Part shown: positions 26,768 to 35,220 of the stretch, one piece after another
How the letters are laid out: each line of letters begins with the position of its first letter
Position numbering within the stretch: position 1 is the stretch's first letter
From: Peribacillus frigoritolerans
GTDB lineage: Bacteria; Bacillota; Bacilli; Bacillales; Bacillaceae
Length of the DNA: 64,000 nucleotides
Direction: 5' to 3'
Assembly: GCF_004358755.1 (NCBI RefSeq)
Contig: NZ_SMZY01000003.1
Location: forward strand, 434,001-498,000
Translations under genes and position numbers: made by a program
Notes under the pieces: model-generated
The model's input: the letters and a program-made list of their open reading frames with translations, nothing else
Database searches by the model: none
What the model was told of the DNA's origin: nothing

Positions 26768-26800
26768 TAAAAAAAGTCAGCCCTTGGGCTGACTTTTTTC
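26768..26800. terminator. Bidirectional terminator between ctaB and the RraB-like gene
   Basis: AAAAAAAGTCAGCCC and GGGCTGACTTTTTT arms around TT. Confidence 0.88.
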
Positions 26801-27120
26801 TATTCCGTCATGACGCCCCATCCATCTGCATAGCCGCCAAGAGGCTTGGTGATGGCATCTAGCTTCTTTTGCATGGCCGTAATCTCGTTATGCTTTAAAT
26901 GCATCTTAACAGAGCCAAAGCATGTCCATTCTTCCACATCATCGTCATACTCCATCATAAATTTGTAGCCTTTATCAGCTAGTGCTTTCAAGATGGCTTC
27001 TCCATTCTTCTGATCCGGAACCGCCACATAAAAATCAACCATATGGGGCTTTTTAAAATTAACGCCCTCTTTATAAAGCATATTCAGAACTTTTCCATCT
27101 TCATCCTTTGGAAAATTCAT
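26800..27120 (-). CDS. RraB-like protein
   Basis: A 106-residue protein resembling RraB, the E. coli inhibitor of RNase E. Seen here are HMVDFYVAVPDQKNGEAI, the central strand region and the hallmark C-terminal GGYADGWGVM. Start at 27120 follows GGAGGG by 6 bases. Bacilli generally lack RNase E and use RNase Y, so the partner of this protein is unclear. It is monocistronic. Confidence 0.78.
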   Translation of the reverse strand: MNFPKDEDGKVLNMLYKEGVNFKKPHMVDFYVAVPDQKNGEAILKALADKGYKFMMEYDDDVEEWTCFGSVKMHLKHNEITAMQKKLDAITKPLGGYADGWGVMTE

Positions 27121-27279
27121 ATGAATCCCTCCATTCATTAAAAAAAGTGCATCTTCATTATCTTATAACAATCAAAAATTGCAATCCCCATCTAAAGTCT
27201 GAGAAAACTTCAATCCAATGATGAATTTTCCCACGCAAACTTTTCCATATAATGAAAGTAACAAAAGGAGGCGGAAACG

Positions 27280-27438
27280 ATGGATACAAACAACTTTTAC
27301 GTTTTAGAGGAACTTAGAAAATTGGAGCAGGAGAAGCTTCATAAAAAAATGCAGTATAACGAAACATATCAATTATATTCTGATGTACCAAGAAAGAAAG
27401 TATGCGCGGACTTTATCTTGTTTAAAATTTGCATTTAA
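27280..27438 (+). CDS. 52-residue hypothetical protein
   Basis: A short open frame with a near-ideal ribosome site (AAAGGAGGCGG, 6 bases before ATG) and its own terminator 7 bp after the stop. The N-terminal half is acidic and helical (VLEELRKLEQEKLHKKMQ), the C-terminus ends hydrophobic (FILFKICI). I do not recognise a family. Its independent signals and plus orientation among minus-strand genes support a real gene. Confidence 0.6.
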   Translation: MDTNNFYVLEELRKLEQEKLHKKMQYNETYQLYSDVPRKKVCADFILFKICI

Positions 27439-27444
27439 CGGAGG

Positions 27445-27474
27445 AACAGCCAGAATTTAAATCTGGCTGTTTTC
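27445..27474. terminator. Terminator between the 52-residue gene and the P-loop kinase
   Basis: AACAGCCAGA and TCTGGCTGTT arms around ATTTAAA. It serves the plus-strand small gene and overlaps the stop of the convergent gene. Confidence 0.8.
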
Positions 27475-28071
27475 TAATTCAAAAAATCGCTCAATTTTTA
27501 TAAAATTCTCATCTAAATTCGAGCTGCCGTCCACATGTAAAACTTTAAATCCCAATCTCAGCGCTTCTTCATTCACAAGCTTTGCGAATAAGGCATCTCT
27601 CTTCATCCAATTATTAAAAGCAATCTCAGGGTCTTCAGTATCTTTGAGTACACCTTTAATCCAATCACGCTTCTGATAATGCTTTCTTTGAAAAGCCTCA
27701 GTTGGGATCAGCCAGATGGCTTTATGATTTTCTTTTATATAGGACGCTGCGAGTGAAGGCATTAACTGATTCCCTTCGACAATAACCGGCTTGTTGATCT
27801 CTTGGAGGTCTTGTAAAACAAATGAGAAATCTTCCTGAAAGGATTGAATGTAGACCCTTAATTGATCATCAAGGCTTCTTGAGTAAAAAGCTTCATTTGG
27901 ATTCATCTCTGCAACTTTTTTCATAGCCAGGTGCTTCTCAGGCGAGATGAATTGTACATGCTTATAAAAGTGATCATCACATGAGTACAGCTGAAGACTA
28001 TGTTTTTCAGCAAGCATTTTTGCTAGCGTACTTTTGCCGGAACATGAAGAGCCGCCAATCCAGTATATCAT
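27457..28071 (-). CDS. P-loop kinase-like ATPase of unknown substrate
   Basis: A 204-residue protein beginning with a hydrophobic strand and Walker A (GGSSCSGKST, residues 6-15). It continues with a CDDHFYKH segment and VIVEGNQLMP, a pattern seen in small-molecule kinases and (d)NMP-kinase-like proteins. A basic lid-like region (FQRKHYQKRDWIKG) follows. No substrate-specific motif is recognised. It is a single gene lying between two terminators. Confidence 0.75.
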   Translation of the reverse strand: MIYWIGGSSCSGKSTLAKMLAEKHSLQLYSCDDHFYKHVQFISPEKHLAMKKVAEMNPNEAFYSRSLDDQLRVYIQSFQEDFSFVLQDLQEINKPVIVEGNQLMPSLAASYIKENHKAIWLIPTEAFQRKHYQKRDWIKGVLKDTEDPEIAFNNWMKRDALFAKLVNEEALRLGFKVLHVDGSSNLDENFIKIERFFELENSQI

Positions 28072-28091
28072 TCAGGTTCCCTCCTCACTTT

Positions 28092-28122
28092 AAAAACGGC
28101 GATCCTCTCAGGAATCGCCGTC
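28092..28122 (-). terminator. Terminator after the MerR/TipAS gene
   Basis: ACGGCGATTCC and GGATCGCCGT arms, then TTTTT on the minus strand. Confidence 0.82.
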
Positions 28123-28127
28123 CCTCT

Positions 28128-28856
28128 TTATTTTTTATGGTTATCCGCGTAAACTGCCATTGCATTCCGCATGTAAGCAGCTAATCCTTCACCGAACTTA
28201 TCAATGTTTTTCGTAAACCGTTCATCATCCACATACATTTGCCCGAGTCCTTTAAAAGCATCAAGGGAATAATCACCAAACTCGTTCAGCAGTACATACC
28301 ATTCTCCGATTGCAGCCTGTGACTCTTCTGAAGAAGGTGATTCATGACGCAGATCTGCAAGCTTTCTATAAAGATCGTTAAAGTTCTCCTGTATTTCTTT
28401 TGGCATGCCGGCAGCTTTTGCGTTTGCCTTATCAACCGCCTCGTCTCCCCAGCGTTCACGCGCTTCCTGTTCATAAGGATTTTGACTGAAGTCAAAGCCT
28501 TCAAATTTTTCTTTTTGTGACATCTTAATTTCTCCTTTCGCATGTTTGATTGTTTTCTCAACCGTTGCAATCATCTGATCCAGCCGGTTCCGCTTCTCAA
28601 GCAGCATTTTTCTGTGCAGCATGAGCGCTTCTTCCCGGTCAAATGAAGGACTGCTGATAATTTCTTTTATTTTCTTTAAAGGGAAACCAAGCTCTTTAAA
28701 AAATAAGATCTGCTGCAGCGTTTCGAGGTTTTTGCTGGAGTAAAGCCGGTATCCAGAGGCGGTCATCTCATCTGGCGTCAACAATCCGATTTCATCATAA
28801 TGATGCAGGGTGCGCACACTAATTCCAACTAAATCCGCGACTTCTTTTACTTTCAT
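28128..28856 (-). CDS. MerR-family regulator with TipAS domain (Mta-like)
   Basis: Transcription activator of multidrug type. Residues 1-70 are a MerR winged helix (VKEVADLVGISVRTLHHYDE, GYRLYSS), a long dimerisation coiled coil follows (about 75-110), and residues about 120-242 form a TipAS antibiotic-recognition domain (FDFSQNPYEQEARERWG). Length and layout agree with B. subtilis Mta, which activates multidrug transporters. Which genes it controls here is not shown; no transporter is adjacent. A full MITE-like copy lies upstream. Confidence 0.88.
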   Translation of the reverse strand: MKVKEVADLVGISVRTLHHYDEIGLLTPDEMTASGYRLYSSKNLETLQQILFFKELGFPLKKIKEIISSPSFDREEALMLHRKMLLEKRNRLDQMIATVEKTIKHAKGEIKMSQKEKFEGFDFSQNPYEQEARERWGDEAVDKANAKAAGMPKEIQENFNDLYRKLADLRHESPSSEESQAAIGEWYVLLNEFGDYSLDAFKGLGQMYVDDERFTKNIDKFGEGLAAYMRNAMAVYADNHKK

Positions 28857-28931
28857 AAGCTGTCAGCCTCCCTTCACTTTTCACTTTAAGGTATGACGTA
28901 ACGTTAGAGTCAATATGTTTTTATTTTCCAA

Positions 28932-29154
28932 AAGGCTGTTTTCGTATAGATTGTTGTTTTTCATTATAAATGTTGCCCGTTCCTTGCAGCGAGAGGAACT
29001 TGCTTTCCGCGGGGAGCATGGGAGCCTCCTCGGCGTTGCCTGTGGGGTCTCCCAATTTGCTCTATTTTCCGCAGGAGTCAAGTTCCTTCCGCTGCAATCC
29101 ACTTAGGGTTTTTACATTTTGTCTAATAGCAACAATATTTACTAAAAGAGCCTT
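28932..29154. mobile_element. MITE-like element, copy B (full length)
   Basis: 223 bp with the best-preserved ends: AAGGCTG-TTTTCG and its complement match at 21 of 25 positions, flanked by CCAA on both sides. The core folds: TTGCAGCG, 2 bases, AGGAACTTG (28984-29002) can pair with CAAGTTCCT, 2 bases, CGCTGCAA (about 29079-29098); inner arms are GAGCA/TGCTC and TGGGAG/CTCCCA. It lies between the MerR gene's promoter side and minJ. Confidence 0.88.
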
Positions 29155-29165
29155 CCAAATAAAAA

Positions 29166-29190
29166 AGACTTTAGCATCATGCTAAAGTCT
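29166..29190 (-). terminator. Terminator after minJ
   Basis: ACTTTAGCAT and ATGCTAAAGT arms with TTTTTT following on the minus strand. Confidence 0.82.
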
Positions 29191-29196
29191 AGTTGG

Positions 29197-30375
29197 TCAG
29201 ACTGCCTCTGTCCCCCACTTCTTCTCATCCTGCACAAACAGAATGCCAAGCTCGTGGTGTTCGCCTTTGTAAATGGCTCCCTGGACATAGCGGATCTCTC
29301 CGTTTAAGCCGATGACTTCCATTTTGCAGAAAGCACCGTTAATTTGCAGGGCCTGGTAAAACTCATCGACCGTCTTGACCGAGGCTCCATTTGTTTTCAT
29401 AATGATTTCGCCAACTTCAAGCTCAAGCTTAACGGCAGGTGAGTGCGGCAAAATGCCGAGCACCATCAGACCATGATCCCGCTTTGAGAAATAGAAGGCT
29501 GCCGAGTTATCATTCATCCGCTGCTTTACGGTCAAAAATTCCCTGCCGATGATGGCAAGCAGTGCTGCTGCGAATGCAAGCGGCATAAACCAGACACTTA
29601 CGACCGCTACGGCTGAAATAATCAATCCCAGCCAAATGACGCGCTTAGACGTCACCATAATACTTTCTTTAGGCAATGAACCCTGAACTCTTTGATGAAA
29701 CCCAATGATGTAAGGAATGAACACAAAAAGAAACGGCTCGTCTCCGATGGTAATCACAGGCCACCAAGACAGGCTTTCCGTTAATGAGCCGCCTGGAATG
29801 AGCAAAAACAGCGGCAGAAGCCATGTGCGGTTTGCGACATGATTTCCGATCGGAAGTCCCCTGCTGCTTTTTAATAGAAACGGAGAAGTCTTTAGATGCG
29901 CTGTCCGGTAAGCAAGAACACCTTCCGCGATCATAAGCAGTCCCATTACGATTGCAAGTATGGAAAAGCTTGTCTCATTTAAATCAGGTAAAAAAGAGAC
30001 GTCATCTGCCTGCATAAAGAGAAAAACAGCAAAGATGGTCAGCCCCATCGTATAAGCAGGCGAAAGAAAACGCAGCTGAAAAGTAAGCGACAGAATGACG
30101 GTCACAGCTGCCAGCAGAATAATGGAACCCAGCGGAATCATCATGCCAAGTCCAAATGTAACGGCAGACAAAAGAAGACCGGCCATCAGCCCTTTAGAAT
30201 ATGTAAACCGCACTTCTTCATAGATATCTTGAATTCTTGTATGGAAGGATTTACGCTCCCGCTTAATGCGAATAAACCCTAGCACAAGTGAATAAATAAG
30301 GAAAAAATAAACGAGAGGATGAATAAAAAACCTTCCCATTGCCAAAAGAAATTCCAGCAACCAGTTTTCGAGCAA
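29197..30375 (-). CDS. minJ: Division topology protein MinJ
   Basis: Membrane adaptor linking DivIVA to MinD at the division septum and poles. The 392 residues have several TM segments (eight or so between 12 and 285) and a C-terminal PDZ domain (about 295-375, with LMVLGILPHSPAVKLELEVGEIIMKTNG). It follows swrA on the same strand, the order found in B. subtilis, where minJ also affects motility and swarming. Start has an AGTTTGCTCG-type weak leader; no better start is seen. Confidence 0.9.
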   Translation of the reverse strand: MLENWLLEFLLAMGRFFIHPLVYFFLIYSLVLGFIRIKRERKSFHTRIQDIYEEVRFTYSKGLMAGLLLSAVTFGLGMMIPLGSIILLAAVTVILSLTFQLRFLSPAYTMGLTIFAVFLFMQADDVSFLPDLNETSFSILAIVMGLLMIAEGVLAYRTAHLKTSPFLLKSSRGLPIGNHVANRTWLLPLFLLIPGGSLTESLSWWPVITIGDEPFLFVFIPYIIGFHQRVQGSLPKESIMVTSKRVIWLGLIISAVAVVSVWFMPLAFAAALLAIIGREFLTVKQRMNDNSAAFYFSKRDHGLMVLGILPHSPAVKLELEVGEIIMKTNGASVKTVDEFYQALQINGAFCKMEVIGLNGEIRYVQGAIYKGEHHELGILFVQDEKKWGTEAV

Positions 30376-30477
30376 ACTTCATACACCACCTTGATTGCTT
30401 TCGTCTGTTTATTAAGTAAACGATTAATGCTATTTTATCAGAAATAGAATAGGATGAATATCATATTCTGACCCAGT

Positions 30478-30831
30478 TTACTTTAATTTGCTCCAAAGAT
30501 GCAAATTCGAAAGTGAAAAATCAAGGAGTGAATCATCTACTTTAAAATCCAGCACTTCTTCAATCAGCTGCATAGACCGTTTTATATCCGTGAGGTTTAA
30601 CGAAAGACGCTTGTAGTTCTCCGTTAAATAGTGAAAGTATTCTTGAATGCAAACTTTATCGATTTCCTGCAGTCTCTTAACATCTGTGTAGTTTGCCAAG
30701 TACATGCAGAACAGCTGAACCCATTTGCTGACCTTCGCATGTGAGGAATTTGCAGTTTGTAGTCTTTCTTTAAATTCTTCTGTCAACTGTCGATAAGTTT
30801 GTTCTCTCATCACACTTGCCCTTTTTTTCAA
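30478..30831 (-). CDS. swrA: Swarming motility protein SwrA
   Basis: Activator that works with DegU to raise fla/che operon expression and flagellar number. The 117 residues align with B. subtilis SwrA along their whole length, for example YLANYTDV, NLTDIKRSMQLI and DFSLSNLHLW. The start is TTG at 30831 with GGGGAG 5-6 bases upstream. Seven A residues follow the start codon directly, in codons 2-4. It precedes minJ on the same strand. Its partner genes degS-degU are in this window too. Confidence 0.92.
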   Translation of the reverse strand: MKKRASVMREQTYRQLTEEFKERLQTANSSHAKVSKWVQLFCMYLANYTDVKRLQEIDKVCIQEYFHYLTENYKRLSLNLTDIKRSMQLIEEVLDFKVDDSLLDFSLSNLHLWSKLK

Positions 30832-31059
30832 TTGATCTCCCCATCTTTCTGTGTTTAGAGTGTGTTGTAGAACAGTACTTCCATCGTAAAACTATTATCC
30901 CGATTAATCAACTAGCTAAAGTTTCATTTTTATGTGCGCGAAAAGTCTCTACTAATTATAAAAATACGGAAATCCCTTCTGATTTTCGTCGTTTTTCACA
31001 CAAAAGATTTGAAAATCGTCCTAATTATAGTTATTTTGTTAGTAAATTCCATAAAAATA

Positions 31060-31093
31060 GAGCCAGCTCACTAGTTTGCAAGCTGGCCCTGTT
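31060..31093 (-). terminator. Terminator after ctpB
   Basis: GGCCAGCTT and GAGCTGGCT arms around a 10-base loop, then CTATTTTT on the minus strand. Confidence 0.78.
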
Positions 31094-31094
31094 T

Positions 31095-32558
31095 TTATTT
31101 AGATAATGTTTCAATAGCTTTCTCAAGCTGAAGATCATGTTTTCCATCTAAACGCTGCTCAGAAACCTTTTGATTAATGGTTTCTGCTGTTTGAACATCA
31201 ATATTTCCTGTAGCTGCAAGCTTGTTTTTCTTTTGGAAATCCTTTACGGCTTCAGCCATTTTCTTGCCAAAATATCCATCTTCTCTGCCTGGTTCATAGC
31301 CTAATCCTTTTAAAAGAATTTGGGCTACTTTTATTTGCTCATCATTCATATCGACTGCGAGCGGTTTTTCCAGCTGAATCGGCGGGGTTGTCAGATGTTT
31401 AGGCTGTGAAACCCTGATGGTTGGTTCAACCCCTTTTTTATGAATCCAATTGCCTTCAGGTGTAAGCCATTTATAAAGAGTCAGCTTGATGTTGCTGCCG
31501 TCGCCCATAGGAACAGCCTGCTGAACAGTGCCTTTTCCAAATGAGGTCTCGCCGATAATCTCATACTGCCCGGCTTCCTTTAAAGCTCCCGCAAGAATTT
31601 CAGAAGCAGATGCACTTCCTTTATCAATCAGGACTGTAACCGGATAGTCCTTTTTCTCAGTTAAGCTTGAGAAATAGCGTTTCTTATCACCATTGCGCTC
31701 TTCAATTTGAATATATGGCTGATCCTTTGTCACAAATTGCTTCAGAATTTCTTCAACACTTTGTAAGTATCCGCCCGGATTTCCACGAACATCAAGGACT
31801 AGTCCCTTCATGTTTTTTTGTTCGAGCTTTGCTAATTCCTCGGTGAAATCTTTAGCGGTATCCTCTGAGAAAGAGGTAATTTCTATATAGCCGTATTTAG
31901 ATTTCCCTTTCGTTTTAACAGAGCTAAAGACTGTTTCGATTGGAATTTCGTCACGTGTCACATCAAAGCTCAGTTTTTCTTTTGAACCAGTCCGCAGCAC
32001 TTCAATTTTAACCTTTGTCCCTTTTTTACCGCGAATTTTCAGAACCGTATCGTTCAAGTCGCTGCCGACTACAGACTCGCCATCAATGGCAATGACCTGA
32101 TCGTTCGGCTGCAGGCCTGCTTTTTCAGCCGGTGAATTTTTAAATGGAGAGACGATAATGATTTTGCCGCCATCCATTCCCACTTCAGCTCCGATGCCTT
32201 CAAAAGAAGAATCAAGACTGTCAGAGAATTGTTTGGCCGTTTCTTTATCCATATAGACAGAATAAGGATCATCCAGAGTGGACAGCATGCCTTGAATCGC
32301 ACCTTCAAGCAGCTCCTCCTCATCGACTTCTTCCACATATTTGCTTGAGATTAAGTCATAGGCCTGTTTCACTTTTTCAAGTCCTTCAACTTCCTGATCC
32401 CGATCTTGCTTTAACACATCAGTCACAGCAGGAACGGCAAGCTCTTCTGCTCTTGTCTCCTGCTGATCATGCTCCATAAACTGCTGACCTGCGTACATGC
32501 CGCCTGCCCCCAGTGCCACTGAGAGAATCATCATAAGAGCTGTGACTTTTTGCTTCAT
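31095..32558 (-). CDS. ctpB: C-terminal processing serine protease CtpB
   Basis: S41-family protease; in B. subtilis CtpB is secreted into the intermembrane space of the spore and helps activate pro-sigma-K processing. The 487 residues have an N-terminal signal anchor, a PDZ domain (about 95-190), catalytic Ser in GSASASEIL and Lys in SFGKGTVQQ, and a C-terminal peptidoglycan-binding repeat (about 400-465). Start follows AAGGAGG. Position next to swrA-minJ agrees with B. subtilis. Confidence 0.95.
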   Translation of the reverse strand: MKQKVTALMMILSVALGAGGMYAGQQFMEHDQQETRAEELAVPAVTDVLKQDRDQEVEGLEKVKQAYDLISSKYVEEVDEEELLEGAIQGMLSTLDDPYSVYMDKETAKQFSDSLDSSFEGIGAEVGMDGGKIIIVSPFKNSPAEKAGLQPNDQVIAIDGESVVGSDLNDTVLKIRGKKGTKVKIEVLRTGSKEKLSFDVTRDEIPIETVFSSVKTKGKSKYGYIEITSFSEDTAKDFTEELAKLEQKNMKGLVLDVRGNPGGYLQSVEEILKQFVTKDQPYIQIEERNGDKKRYFSSLTEKKDYPVTVLIDKGSASASEILAGALKEAGQYEIIGETSFGKGTVQQAVPMGDGSNIKLTLYKWLTPEGNWIHKKGVEPTIRVSQPKHLTTPPIQLEKPLAVDMNDEQIKVAQILLKGLGYEPGREDGYFGKKMAEAVKDFQKKNKLAATGNIDVQTAETINQKVSEQRLDGKHDLQLEKAIETLSK

Positions 32559-32710
32559 CTTGTTCCTCCTTCTAAAAGGTAAAGTATGTACGGTCTTTTG
32601 AATAAACTCGTATCTCTAGTATATGTGAAAAAAGGATAAATCATGTAGGACAAGATGATTTCTCTGAAAAATACGGGAGCATGAAAAAAGAATCCTATTG
32701 CTTAGTTTCA

Positions 32711-32838
32711 TTTGTGGTTCTTCGATAGATGTTTTGGTTATCATTGGTACCCGTTCTTTTCCGCTCCAGTCCCTTCCTTTCCGCGGTCCGGCTGGGAGCC
32801 GCCTAGATTAAAGATAGTAGTAAAAATGGCCACTCTCT
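32711..32838. mobile_element. MITE-like element, decayed relic (copy F)
   Basis: The gap between ctpB and the LytM gene (about 330 bp) contains a degenerate member of the family: CCCGTTCTTTTCCGCTCC at about 32749, CTTTCCGCGG near 32776 and GGCTGGGAGCCGCC near 32789, with only weak remains of the inverted ends. No gene is seen in the gap. Confidence 0.5.
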
Positions 32839-32854
32839 ATAGGAGACAAATAAA

Positions 32855-32886
32855 AAAACTCCTAAAACACAATGTTTTAGGAGTTT
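32855..32886 (-). terminator. Terminator after the LytM-family gene
   Basis: ACTCCTAAAAC and GTTTTAGGAGT arms followed by TTTTTTT on the minus strand. Confidence 0.85.
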
Positions 32887-32891
32887 GATGA

Positions 32892-34262
32892 CTATTGTAA
32901 GAACTGCATTGGGTTAACAGGGTTTTTCCAAGCACCATCGTGAATTTCGAAGTGAAGATGCTTGCCTGTTGAACGGCCTGTGTTACCCATGAATCCAAGC
33001 TGCTGACCTTTGCTTACAGATTGTCCGCTGCTTACATGGCGTGCATCCAGATGAGCATATAACGTTGTATATACTTTGCCGTCAATATTATGCGAAATGA
33101 ACACTACGTTACCATAGCTGCTTGAGTAGTAAGAACGGATAACTGTTCCTGCTGCTGATGCTACAACCGGTACATTGCTTGCTCTGTTTGCAATATCAAT
33201 ACCAGCGTGCAATTTGCCCCAGCGATGGCCATAACCTGATGTAAATGTACCTTGTGCAGGCCACATGAACTTACCTCCAGTTACTGCCGGTGCAGGTGCT
33301 GGTGCTGGCTCCGGAGCTGGTGCAGGTGCCGGCGCTGCTGATTCATTAGATGAACTGTTAGAAGAAGATGCTGCCGGCTTTTTAGCCGCTGCTTTTGCTG
33401 CTGCTGCTTTCGCTGCCGCCGCTGCTTCAGCTTCCTGCTCTGCTCTTAAAGCAGCTTCTGCCGCTTCGCGTTTACGCTGTTCTTCTAATTGTTTTTGACG
33501 TTCCATTTCTTTTTGGATCGCTGCTTCCTGCTCTTTCAAGAATGCTGCTTCGTCTTCTAATTCATAGATAGCAGCTTCCGTTTCTTGATGCTGAGCTTTC
33601 ACTTGCTTAATTAAGCCTTCTTTTTCTTTTGCTTGCTTTGCTAACTGTTGTTTTAAAGATTCTAACTCAGTTAATGCTGTTTCAAGCTTCTGAAGCTGGC
33701 TACTTAGTTCTGCTTCACTTTGCTCTAGAAGTTTTTTGTCTTCCTCGTGGGCTTTGATAATTTCTTTATCTGCATCAACAATCGTTGTTACTGCACTTAC
33801 GCGTGTAACAAGATCACCGAAATCCTGAGCACCTAGTAGCACATCTAAATAGCTTACTACACCGCCGCTCTCCTGTAGAGATCGCACACGGTCCTCTAGA
33901 AGTAGATTACGTTTTTTGATACGCTCTTTAACTTCTTCAATTTGAACCTTTAATTCTTCGATTTTTTGTTTTGCTGCTTCGATTTCAGCTTGACGCTCAC
34001 GAATCTTCTCATTTGTATCAGCCGTTTGCTTATCAAGTCTTTCGATTTCGTTATTCAAGCTTTTCTCTTTTTGTTCAAGCTCTGATAACTGACCTTGTTT
34101 TTCTTGGATGTTTGAATCAATGCCGGAACGCTCATTTTGAATATCTGCTTTTTTCTTTTCAAGATCAGCGTTTGCATAAGCTTTTTCTTGGGTAATTGGA
34201 ATAATAATAGAGCTTGTCCCTATTAAAGCAGCCAACCCAAGCGATAAGATTTTCTTTCTCAC
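32892..34262 (-). CDS. Secreted coiled-coil M23 (LytM) endopeptidase, EnvC-like
   Basis: Exported peptidoglycan hydrolase or hydrolase activator. The 456 residues have a signal peptide ending near KAYA-N, a long coiled coil (about 32-270), an alanine- and proline-rich linker (about 270-330), and an M23 domain whose zinc ligands appear intact (HAGID and HLHFEIH). It lies 67 bp downstream of ftsX. FtsEX activates coiled-coil partners such as EnvC in E. coli and PcsB in streptococci, so this protein is a good candidate FtsEX client. B. subtilis FtsEX uses CwlO instead. Confidence 0.9.
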   Translation of the reverse strand: MRKKILSLGLAALIGTSSIIIPITQEKAYANADLEKKKADIQNERSGIDSNIQEKQGQLSELEQKEKSLNNEIERLDKQTADTNEKIRERQAEIEAAKQKIEELKVQIEEVKERIKKRNLLLEDRVRSLQESGGVVSYLDVLLGAQDFGDLVTRVSAVTTIVDADKEIIKAHEEDKKLLEQSEAELSSQLQKLETALTELESLKQQLAKQAKEKEGLIKQVKAQHQETEAAIYELEDEAAFLKEQEAAIQKEMERQKQLEEQRKREAAEAALRAEQEAEAAAAAKAAAAKAAAKKPAASSSNSSSNESAAPAPAPAPEPAPAPAPAVTGGKFMWPAQGTFTSGYGHRWGKLHAGIDIANRASNVPVVASAAGTVIRSYYSSSYGNVVFISHNIDGKVYTTLYAHLDARHVSSGQSVSKGQQLGFMGNTGRSTGKHLHFEIHDGAWKNPVNPMQFLQ

Positions 34263-34329
34263 TCTCTAGTTCCTCCCTTTATCTATCATCCTCTGAACGA
34301 GGAAACCAGCAATCTATCAGATTGCCAGT

Positions 34330-35220
34330 TTATACTCTTAAGAACTTGCGGACAGACATTAAGCTTCCCCATACTCCGATTAATCCGCCTATTAAGATCA
34401 GAATAGCTGATACTTGGAAGACGAATGGACTAAACGGCAGTAATTGAACAAATGAACCTGCAACTTTCGGTTCAACCCATGTAAATAAATAGTTGTACGT
34501 GGCCATTACGAGTACAATCGGAATGATTGAGCCCATAATTCCAAGCATTAACCCTTCTAAGAAGAACGGCCAGCGGATGAACCAGTTTGTCGCGCCTACT
34601 AGTTTCATAATCTCTATTTCATGCCTTCTGGCAAAAATCGTAATTTTAATCGTATTTGAGATAAGGAACATGGCTGTAAAGACTAATCCAATAATCAATG
34701 CGATGCCGATGTTTCTTGAGATTTCAACAAAATTGAACAGTTTTTCTACTTCTTCTTTTCCGTACAGAACTTTATACGCTCCATTAAATCCCTCAATCTT
34801 CTTCGCGATTTGAGGTGTATCTCGCGGATCTTCGGTTTTGATGACGATCACATCATTCAAAGGATTGTTCTGTTCAAAAAGCTGATACGATTTACCCTGT
34901 TCTCCCATGCTGCTGATCAGGTTATCAAGCTCTTTTTCTTTCGGAGAAAGTTTAATAGATGCGATGCCGCTCAGGTTGTCTACCTTGTTCCTGAGCTCTT
35001 TTTGTTCCTCCGGAGTGCTTGTCACATCAACCAGCACACGTATTTCAACGTCCTCTTCAACTTTAGAAGCAAAGTTGTTTAAGTTCATCATAATAACCAG
35101 GAACGTTCCGACAAGAATTAAAGTGACAGTTACGGCACTGACTGACGCAAATGTCATCCAAGCATTACGGCTTAAGCTTTTTAATGTTTCTTTGAAGTGA
35201 CGCCCAAGGGTTCTAATCAT
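34330..35220 (-). CDS. ftsX: Cell-division ABC transporter permease FtsX
   Basis: Membrane subunit of FtsEX, which transmits ATP-driven changes to wall hydrolases outside. With ATG at 35220 the product has 296 residues, the same as in B. subtilis; this ATG overlaps the ftsE stop (ATGATTAG) and has GAGGGGAG upstream. TM1 lies at about 24-46, the extracytoplasmic loop at about 47-165, and three TMs follow (about 168-190, 220-245 and 265-288). Operon with ftsE. Confidence 0.95.
   Translation of the reverse strand: MIRTLGRHFKETLKSLSRNAWMTFASVSAVTVTLILVGTFLVIMMNLNNFASKVEEDVEIRVLVDVTSTPEEQKELRNKVDNLSGIASIKLSPKEKELDNLISSMGEQGKSYQLFEQNNPLNDVIVIKTEDPRDTPQIAKKIEGFNGAYKVLYGKEEVEKLFNFVEISRNIGIALIIGLVFTAMFLISNTIKITIFARRHEIEIMKLVGATNWFIRWPFFLEGLMLGIMGSIIPIVLVMATYNYLFTWVEPKVAGSFVQLLPFSPFVFQVSAILILIGGLIGVWGSLMSVRKFLRV

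Noticed and set aside
32579-32640. Possible sigma-G promoter of ctpB
   Set aside because: TATACTA is one base off the -10 and no matching -35 was found at the right spacing.
33265-33498. Plus-strand ORF rich in glycine and alanine (GAGAGSGAGAG)
   Set aside because: It is the reverse strand of the alanine/proline linker in the LytM-family gene.
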